Assembly (NCBI GenBank): GCA_003611875.1
Contig: RAYY01000018.1
Location: forward strand, 28,121-92,120
DNA: 64,000 nucleotides
Source of the DNA: a bacterium D16-56
Lineage (GTDB): Bacteria; Bacillota; Clostridia; Lachnospirales; Lachnospiraceae
Direction: 5' to 3'
Below, one piece after another: positions 58,955 through 64,000 of the stretch (its first letter is position 1; every line of letters begins with the position of its first letter). The translations under genes were made by a program, and so were the position numbers. The notes below the pieces were generated by a model. That model did no database searches, had not been told where the DNA came from, and saw nothing but the letters and a program-made list of their open reading frames with translations.

Positions 58955-60331
58955 GTGAAAAAGTACGAACGCTATAAGCGGATGATACGCCTGACTGCAT
59001 CCTTGATTTTAGTAGTATTTCTGGCTGCAGTTTATATGGCGTTTTGGTACAAGCTGATTTCCCCCACAACACATGTTTGGTATTGGAGAAGGGGGAACTG
59101 GGTAATTGCCGGATTGTATACCATTTTAGTTCTGTTTTTTATGTCCATGTACGGCGGATTCCGCTTGGGGGATTTAGAAAAAGGGAATGTCATATATTCC
59201 CAGATTTTGTCTTTGACTTTTGTTAATTTCATTACCTATATCCAAATTTCTTTGCTGGCATATCGATTTCCTAAGTTGTGGATTTTTTTGCTGCTTACAT
59301 TATGCGACATTACGTTTATTGTATTATGGACCAATCTTTATGCCATCATTTACCAGTATATGTTTCCTCCCCGCAGTCTACTGCTGGTTTATGGACAGCC
59401 CCATGCCCTGGAGCTTCTGGGAAAACTGAAGCAGCGGGGGGACCGGTACCAGATCAAAAAGGTAGTGGCAGCAGAGGTCGGAGAGGATAACATTATTGCA
59501 ATGGCAGAAAACTATGATGGGATAATGTTGTGCGATATTCCTACAGCATCAAGAAATTATATCTTAAAGGAATGTTTTGATAAATCAATCCGTGTTTATA
59601 TGACACCTAAGATATCTGACATTCTGGTACGCAGTTCCAGGGAAATGCATACCTTTGACACCCCCCTTCTTCTTTCCAGAAATAACGGCCTGACTGCAGA
59701 GCAGCTGTTTGGAAAACGGACCTTGGATATTGCGGCGTCTGTTTTGATGATAATACTGGCATCTCCGGTTATGCTGCTGACAGCTTTGGCAGTAAAATTA
59801 TATGACGGCGGCAGTGCCATTTACAAACAAAAGCGCCTGACGCTGGACGGAAGGGAATTTTACGTTTATAAATTCCGCAGCATGCGGATGGATGCGGAAA
59901 GGGATGGGGTAGCCCGGCTGGCCAGCGAAAATGACGACCGAATCACCTTGGTGGGTAAGCTTATTCGTATGACTCGTATAGACGAGCTTCCTCAGTTATG
60001 GAATGTTTTGAAAGGGGATATGTCTTTAGTCGGTCCAAGGCCGGAACGTCCGGAGATTGCTGCAGAATATGAGACATGGCTTCCCCAATTTAAGAGCCGT
60101 TTAAAGGTAAAGGCCGGTCTTACCGGATATGCCCAAATCTATGGAAAATATAACACAACGCCGTATGATAAGCTGAAGCTGGATCTGACCTATATTCAGA
60201 ATTACTCATTTGTTCTGGATTTGAAGCTTTTGCTGCTGACAGTGAAAATTCTGTTTATGAAAGAAAGCACAGAGGGAGTTACATCCCCTGATGGACCAAC
60301 AACATTACAAACAGAGGAATGGAAAAAGTGA
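58955..60331 (+). CDS. Polyprenyl-phosphate sugar-1-phosphate transferase (WcaJ/WbaP-like)
   Basis: About 458 aa; GTG at 58955 follows GAGG, and the upstream frame is open without a better start. Four N-terminal membrane helices (~10-125), a central nucleotide-binding-like domain (~135-240, LLLVYGQPHALELLGKL), and the C-terminal bacterial sugar transferase domain (PF02397) with a re-entrant hydrophobic segment, YKFRSMRMDAERDG, TRIDELPQLWNVLKGDMSLV, GPRPERPE and KAGLTGYAQIYGKYNT. It places the first sugar phosphate on undecaprenyl phosphate, beginning a surface polysaccharide repeat unit. Confidence 0.94.
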   Translation: MKKYERYKRMIRLTASLILVVFLAAVYMAFWYKLISPTTHVWYWRRGNWVIAGLYTILVLFFMSMYGGFRLGDLEKGNVIYSQILSLTFVNFITYIQISLLAYRFPKLWIFLLLTLCDITFIVLWTNLYAIIYQYMFPPRSLLLVYGQPHALELLGKLKQRGDRYQIKKVVAAEVGEDNIIAMAENYDGIMLCDIPTASRNYILKECFDKSIRVYMTPKISDILVRSSREMHTFDTPLLLSRNNGLTAEQLFGKRTLDIAASVLMIILASPVMLLTALAVKLYDGGSAIYKQKRLTLDGREFYVYKFRSMRMDAERDGVARLASENDDRITLVGKLIRMTRIDELPQLWNVLKGDMSLVGPRPERPEIAAEYETWLPQFKSRLKVKAGLTGYAQIYGKYNTTPYDKLKLDLTYIQNYSFVLDLKLLLLTVKILFMKESTEGVTSPDGPTTLQTEEWKK

Positions 60332-60332
60332 A

Positions 60333-61490
60333 ATGGATAAAGAGAGGTTAAAAGTATTACAGCTTGGAAAACAATATTATCCTCATATTGGCGGCATAGA
60401 GATCACCATGCAGCAGATTGCAGAGGGAATCCAGGGGGAGGTAGACAGCTATGTGCTGGCTTCTCAGGGAAAAGGTCCTGCATATAAAAAGGTGATTAAC
60501 GGCGTACCGGTTTATTTTGCGAAAAGCTGGGGAATTATTGCATCCCTGCCTATTTCCTGGGATTTAATCCGTTATTTGAAAAAGCATTGTTCTGAATACG
60601 ATGTGATTCATCTGCATATGCCATTTCCTTTAGGGGACTTAGCCTGCCTTTTGTCTGGTTATAAAGGCAGGCTGGTGTTATATTGGCACAGCGATATTGT
60701 AAGGCAAAGGAAGGCCCTGGTTTTTTATAAGCTGCTTATGAACTGGACTTTGCGGCGAGCTGATGTGATAACCATTGCAACCCAGGGAAACATTGACGGT
60801 TCCCCTTATGTAAAACCATTTGAGAATAAATGTGTGCGGATTCCATTTGGACTTCGGAAGACGTGGGAAGAAAAAAGCGATATTTACTGGGAAAGGCGTG
60901 AGACGGAAAATGACCCTTCCCGGCCTCTGCGGCTTTTATTTATCGGGCGCCTGGTATATTACAAAGGCTGCAGTGTTTTGATGGACGCCATGAAATTACT
61001 GAAAAAAGAACTTCAGCAGCAGATCCGCCAGATCGAACTGGTTATTGTAGGTACGGGTGTTCTTGAAGCAGAGATGAAGGCAGAGGCAGCGAAAGGCGGT
61101 CTGGAAAATGTCATCCGTTTTCTGGGAAAAGCTTCGGATGAGGTATTGGAAGAAGAACTGAAACAGTGTGATGTCTTGGTATTTCCGTCTGTTGCCAACA
61201 GTGAAGCGTTTGGCTTGGTGCAGCTGGAGGCCATGGCTTTCGGAAAGCCTGTAATCAATACGAGCTTGTCTACAGGAGTGCCGTGGGTCAGCATTCATAA
61301 AGAGACCGGCCTGACAGTTCCGCCAGAGAATGCCAAAGCTTTATACAAAGCGATTCTCTGGATGATGAAAAATCCGGATAAGCGTGGGGAGATGGGAAGA
61401 AAGGCACGGCAGCGGGTGAAAGAGGAATTTACCCAGGAGCAGATGCTGAGACGGATTGTAACATTATACAAAAGGCTATGCAGGCAATAG
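60333..61490 (+). CDS. Glycosyltransferase, GT4 family
   Basis: A 385-aa GT-B enzyme. ATG 60333 directly follows the transferase stop and is preceded by GAGG. The N-lobe begins LKVLQLGKQYYPHIGGIEIT; the C-lobe has LLFIGRLVYYKG, VGTGVLEAEMKAEA and the nucleotide-sugar motif NSEAFGLVQLEAMAFGKPVI (EX7E). It should add the next sugar to the lipid-linked intermediate. Donor unknown. Confidence 0.92.
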   Translation: MDKERLKVLQLGKQYYPHIGGIEITMQQIAEGIQGEVDSYVLASQGKGPAYKKVINGVPVYFAKSWGIIASLPISWDLIRYLKKHCSEYDVIHLHMPFPLGDLACLLSGYKGRLVLYWHSDIVRQRKALVFYKLLMNWTLRRADVITIATQGNIDGSPYVKPFENKCVRIPFGLRKTWEEKSDIYWERRETENDPSRPLRLLFIGRLVYYKGCSVLMDAMKLLKKELQQQIRQIELVIVGTGVLEAEMKAEAAKGGLENVIRFLGKASDEVLEEELKQCDVLVFPSVANSEAFGLVQLEAMAFGKPVINTSLSTGVPWVSIHKETGLTVPPENAKALYKAILWMMKNPDKRGEMGRKARQRVKEEFTQEQMLRRIVTLYKRLCRQ

Positions 61491-61598
61491 GCGGTGAAAG
61501 CTCCATTTTACAACTTAACTGAGCATGATTGAAGTGAAAGGAAAATTTTTTCATTGTCTATTTGTGCCTTGGGCGAAGGGAAAGGAATGTGGGTGAAT

Positions 61599-62726
61599 AT
61601 GAAAAAAATATTATACATTGCAATTAGTTCTCAAACGGGCGGAGTTCCCAGGCACATTCTGCAAGCGCTGCGCCACGCAAAAGAATACGGTTATAAGGTT
61701 GCAGTGGCAGCGCCGGATGACGGAGACTACTATCCGTGGTTCCGCCAGCAGGCAGCAGGCATGCTTAAAGTCTGTTTGAAGCCTTATTCTTTCCGCTCCC
61801 TGTGGAAAATTCGGTGCTATATCAGGAAAAACAGGATTGAGCTGGTGCATTCCCATGGAAAAGGGGCAGGGATGTATGCCCGGCCGCTGAAGCTTCTGTG
61901 TCCTGGCATTAAAGTAGTGCATACGTTTCATGGTGTGTATGTAGAGGAATATGGCGTTTTACTGAGGGCCATATACTGTCAGATTGAACGCAGATTAAGA
62001 CACTGGACAGATCATTTTATTTGTGTATCCCAAAGTGAACGGAAGGAAGCAATGCGTCTGAGATTTGCTGACAGGAAGCGTACCAGTGTGATCTGTAATG
62101 GGGTTGAGCCGGAGCATTTCCAGGGCGTGATAATCAATCGGAATCAGTATTTAAAAGAATTTGGCTTTCCTCACAATGCTTATCTTATTGGATGCGTGGC
62201 CAGGCTGGAGCAGATGAAAGGCCATCAATATCTTCTGTCAGCATTTGCAAAGCTGATAAAAAAGCATCCTCAGTGCAGGCTGCTTCTGGTAGGAGACGGG
62301 CCGGAACGGGAATCTATAGAAGCTCAGATTCAAGAACAAAATCTGGGTTCTTTTGTGTGTTTGACAGGATTTCGTCATGATGTTCCCCAGCTCTTAAAGC
62401 TTTTTGATATGTTTGTTTCTGCGTCATTAAAGGAAGGAATGCCCTACACCTTAATTGAGGCACTGGCAGCCGGAACGCCTGTTACAGCAACGGATGTGAT
62501 TGGTAATCGGGATGTGATCCATGGCGGGAAAAACGGCTTTTTAGTACGCGCAGAAAGTGCAGAGGATTTGGCAGAAATGTTGGATTACGCGGTACGAAAC
62601 CCAGAGATTTGCAAAAAATATAGTGTTCAGGGACAGAGAATGGTTCATGCATTATTTACAGAGGAACGGTTTGCAGGAAGGCTGTTTGGAGTGTATGACA
62701 AAGTAATGGAGAGACATGGGAAATGA
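61599..62726 (+). CDS. Glycosyltransferase, GT4 family
   Basis: About 375 aa; start at ATG 61599 (MKKILYIAISSQTGGVPRHI) with AAAGGA upstream, or ATG 61587. N-lobe HSHGKGAGMYARPL and HTFHGVYVEEYG; C-lobe GCVARLEQMKGHQYLL, LVGDGPERESIEAQI, KEGMPYTLIEALAAGTPVTA (EX7E). Third gene of the polysaccharide series, 108 nt after the previous stop. Confidence 0.92.
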   Translation: MKKILYIAISSQTGGVPRHILQALRHAKEYGYKVAVAAPDDGDYYPWFRQQAAGMLKVCLKPYSFRSLWKIRCYIRKNRIELVHSHGKGAGMYARPLKLLCPGIKVVHTFHGVYVEEYGVLLRAIYCQIERRLRHWTDHFICVSQSERKEAMRLRFADRKRTSVICNGVEPEHFQGVIINRNQYLKEFGFPHNAYLIGCVARLEQMKGHQYLLSAFAKLIKKHPQCRLLLVGDGPERESIEAQIQEQNLGSFVCLTGFRHDVPQLLKLFDMFVSASLKEGMPYTLIEALAAGTPVTATDVIGNRDVIHGGKNGFLVRAESAEDLAEMLDYAVRNPEICKKYSVQGQRMVHALFTEERFAGRLFGVYDKVMERHGK

Positions 62727-62949
62727 CTGGAAAAGTCATCTACAATGTGCCGGACGGCAAGCTTTGGCAGGAATCTCTCTTGATTGCTTCTATGAAATTT
62801 AATCCAATAAAGCAGGTCTAACCGATATTTTCTAGTAATATTTTGGCTTTTTTGTGAATTTCTTAATAAATTCATAAAAAAAGTCACTTCCGTTTTTCAA
62901 AAGTTGTGGTATACTATTAGTCGAACAAGCAAGAATAAAAAGAGAATGG

Positions 62950-62978
62950 TTGAAAAACTGTCGTAAAGATGATATAAT
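62950..62978 (+). promoter_or_regulatory. Sigma-A promoter of the antiterminator gene
   Basis: TTGAAA (62950-62955), 17-nt spacer, TATAAT (62973-62978). Predicted start ~62985. The 62727-62949 stretch has no gene; a TATACT box lies at 62911. Confidence 0.8.
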
Positions 62979-62999
62979 TGCTTGAGTTAAAACCAAACT

Positions 63000-63089
63000 G
63001 ACCGATGAGAGTTTGAAGGCTGCATCAGTCGGGATGGGGTAATATTGGTCGCACACACGCGTCGTCATGTCTCTGAGACATTTTTTTTT
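63000..63089 (+). promoter_or_regulatory. Structured leader with intrinsic terminator upstream of loaP-like gene
   Basis: GACCGAT (63000-63006) can pair with ATTGGTC (63044-63050) around a loop with further pairing potential; then a terminator ATGTCT-CTG-AGACAT (63067-63081) followed by eight more T (to 63089). The terminator lies between promoter and start codon, so transcription must read through it to express the gene. Confidence 0.7.
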
Positions 63090-63138
63090 AAAATGATCGC
63101 AGAAATGGCGAAGCCTGTCCAAAAAAAGGAGAATGCTT

Positions 63139-63900
63139 ATGTGGTATGTGCTGCAGACGCTGACTGGCAAGGAAGATGAGCTGGTTCGGATGATCAAAAA
63201 AATGGTATCACCGGATTTATACACGGATTGCTTCATTGCATACTATGAAAGGGTTTGGAGAAAGCAGCAAGAAAGCATTGTGCATGTGGAACGGCTTTTT
63301 CCTGGATATGTGTTTATCATTGCAGACAATCCGAACGAAATCTTTTTACAATTAAAAAAGGTTCCGGCCATGTCGAAAATGATAGCTGATGGAGAATTTA
63401 CCTTTCTTCCTCTTGAACGGGAGGAAGAAATCTTTTTGGACAATATGCTGATGGAAGATCATATCGTGCGCCTTTCCTACGTGGCAATGGACGGGAGGGG
63501 ACGTGTTTATCGGATATTGGGCCCTCTGGAGGAATATGCTTCCCAAGTGGTTCGATACCAATTTAAGAAACGGTATGTAATTATTCGCTTAAAGCTGTTG
63601 GGGGAGGAAAAGACGGTTGCTTTGGGGATTATCCTTAATGAGGATGTTCAGAGAGAGATTTTATACGGAAAAGTTGAAACGCCGTTTAAGATGCCGGAAT
63701 ATTATCAACCACCACAGGGAAGCGGAGAACTGACTTTTCATGTAGGCGACCATGTGAAGGTTACGTCTGGAACGTTTGAAAATATGCCCGGCGTGATTTG
63801 GAAGATTAAGAAAAGTACAGTTGAGATTGGTGTACGCTTGTTTGGACAGGATATGCCCATGGAGGTGCCGATTGAGTCTGTTGCTGTTAACTTCCTATAA
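63139..63900 (+). CDS. loaP: NusG-family specialised antiterminator (LoaP-like)
   Basis: A 253-aa NusG paralogue. The NGN domain (~1-105) starts MWYVLQTLTGKEDELVRMIK and contains HVERLFPGYVFIIADNPNE; a KOW domain (~200-250) reads FHVGDHVKVTSGTFENMPGV. It is longer than housekeeping NusG and sits in a polysaccharide locus, as LoaP does in Firmicutes, where it lets RNA polymerase cross terminators in long operons. AGGAGA is 7 nt before ATG 63139 (63133 is too close). Its own leader has a terminator. Confidence 0.88.
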   Translation: MWYVLQTLTGKEDELVRMIKKMVSPDLYTDCFIAYYERVWRKQQESIVHVERLFPGYVFIIADNPNEIFLQLKKVPAMSKMIADGEFTFLPLEREEEIFLDNMLMEDHIVRLSYVAMDGRGRVYRILGPLEEYASQVVRYQFKKRYVIIRLKLLGEEKTVALGIILNEDVQREILYGKVETPFKMPEYYQPPQGSGELTFHVGDHVKVTSGTFENMPGVIWKIKKSTVEIGVRLFGQDMPMEVPIESVAVNFL

Positions 63901-63960
63901 TAGCGGTTATGGGAAGTGGTGAGGGGGGATGGAGCTTCCTATAATGTGCATTATTGGAAG
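63891..63960. promoter_or_regulatory. Two tandem 26-nt dyads after loaP
   Basis: CTTCCTATAATAGCGGTTAT then GGGAAG (63891-63916) and CTTCCTATAATGTGCATTAT then TGGAAG (63935-63960). Each is a near-perfect inverted repeat with CTTCC/GGAAG ends; the first contains the loaP stop codon. The sequence beyond belongs to the next transcription unit, outside the window. Confidence 0.55.
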
Positions 63961-64000
63961 TGAAAGCCACCCCATTTCACACTGGATGCCCCCTCCTCTT

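Overview
The window reads as chromosomal DNA of an anaerobic, spore-forming Clostridia, most likely a Lachnospiraceae gut commensal. This is inferred from a GerA-type germination protein, SpoVT, a nine-gene V-type ATPase operon, a sporulation-style D,D-carboxypeptidase, strong Shine-Dalgarno sites and Firmicutes-type promoters. No 16S or other species marker is present.

Region 1-20 kb is housekeeping and metabolism: an Lrp-type regulator, aminotransferase and TrmL operon; an aldo/keto reductase; a secreted GH5 glycanase with two inverted repeats upstream; GerA; asparaginase; cardiolipin synthase; and an acyltransferase, PheA, exopolyphosphatase, polyphosphate kinase and glycogen branching enzyme series. 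Region 20-30.7 kb holds a GntR regulator divergent from a TRAP transporter (with two copies of a TTGTATACA-type operator), an alanyl-tRNA editing protein, a DEDD exonuclease with a probably leaderless mRNA, DacF, and membrane proteins. Region 30.7-39.3 kb is a complete V-ATPase operon (H-C-I-K-F-E-A-B-D, minus strand). Region 39.5-43.1 kb has an SH3/DUF4145-like protein, a decayed alpha/beta hydrolase, TrmB, thioredoxin and tRNA-Lys(CTT).

The most unusual part is 43.07-55.37 kb. A 92-bp perfect direct repeat, beginning in the anticodon loop of tRNA-Lys, brackets a 10.7-kb element with the gene order of a filamentous phage (inovirus): probable ssDNA-binding protein, three tiny membrane proteins including one with pVIII-like coat architecture, a 731-aa pIII-like adsorption protein, pVI-like proteins, a Zot/pI assembly ATPase, a replication initiator and a tyrosine integrase, with a divergent repressor. 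No secretin (pIV) is present, which fits a host without an outer membrane. Non-coding structures include a perfect 31-bp hairpin at the zot stop codon (candidate packaging signal), a 1.1-kb GC-rich block with three copies of a ~200-bp repeat and a perfect 33-bp palindrome, and two tandem type I toxin-antitoxin units. Immediately behind the right attachment repeat lies a second, heavily deleted relative of the same phage, interrupted by two ~165-nt palindromic MITE-like elements.

Region 55.4-64 kb carries a PepSY protein, a UmuC/DinB pseudogene, spoVT with a sigma-G-like promoter, a small XRE regulator, then the start of an exopolysaccharide locus: a polyprenyl-phosphate sugar transferase, two GT4 glycosyltransferases, and a LoaP/NusG-like antiterminator behind a promoter-leader-terminator module, presumably controlling a long operon beyond the window.
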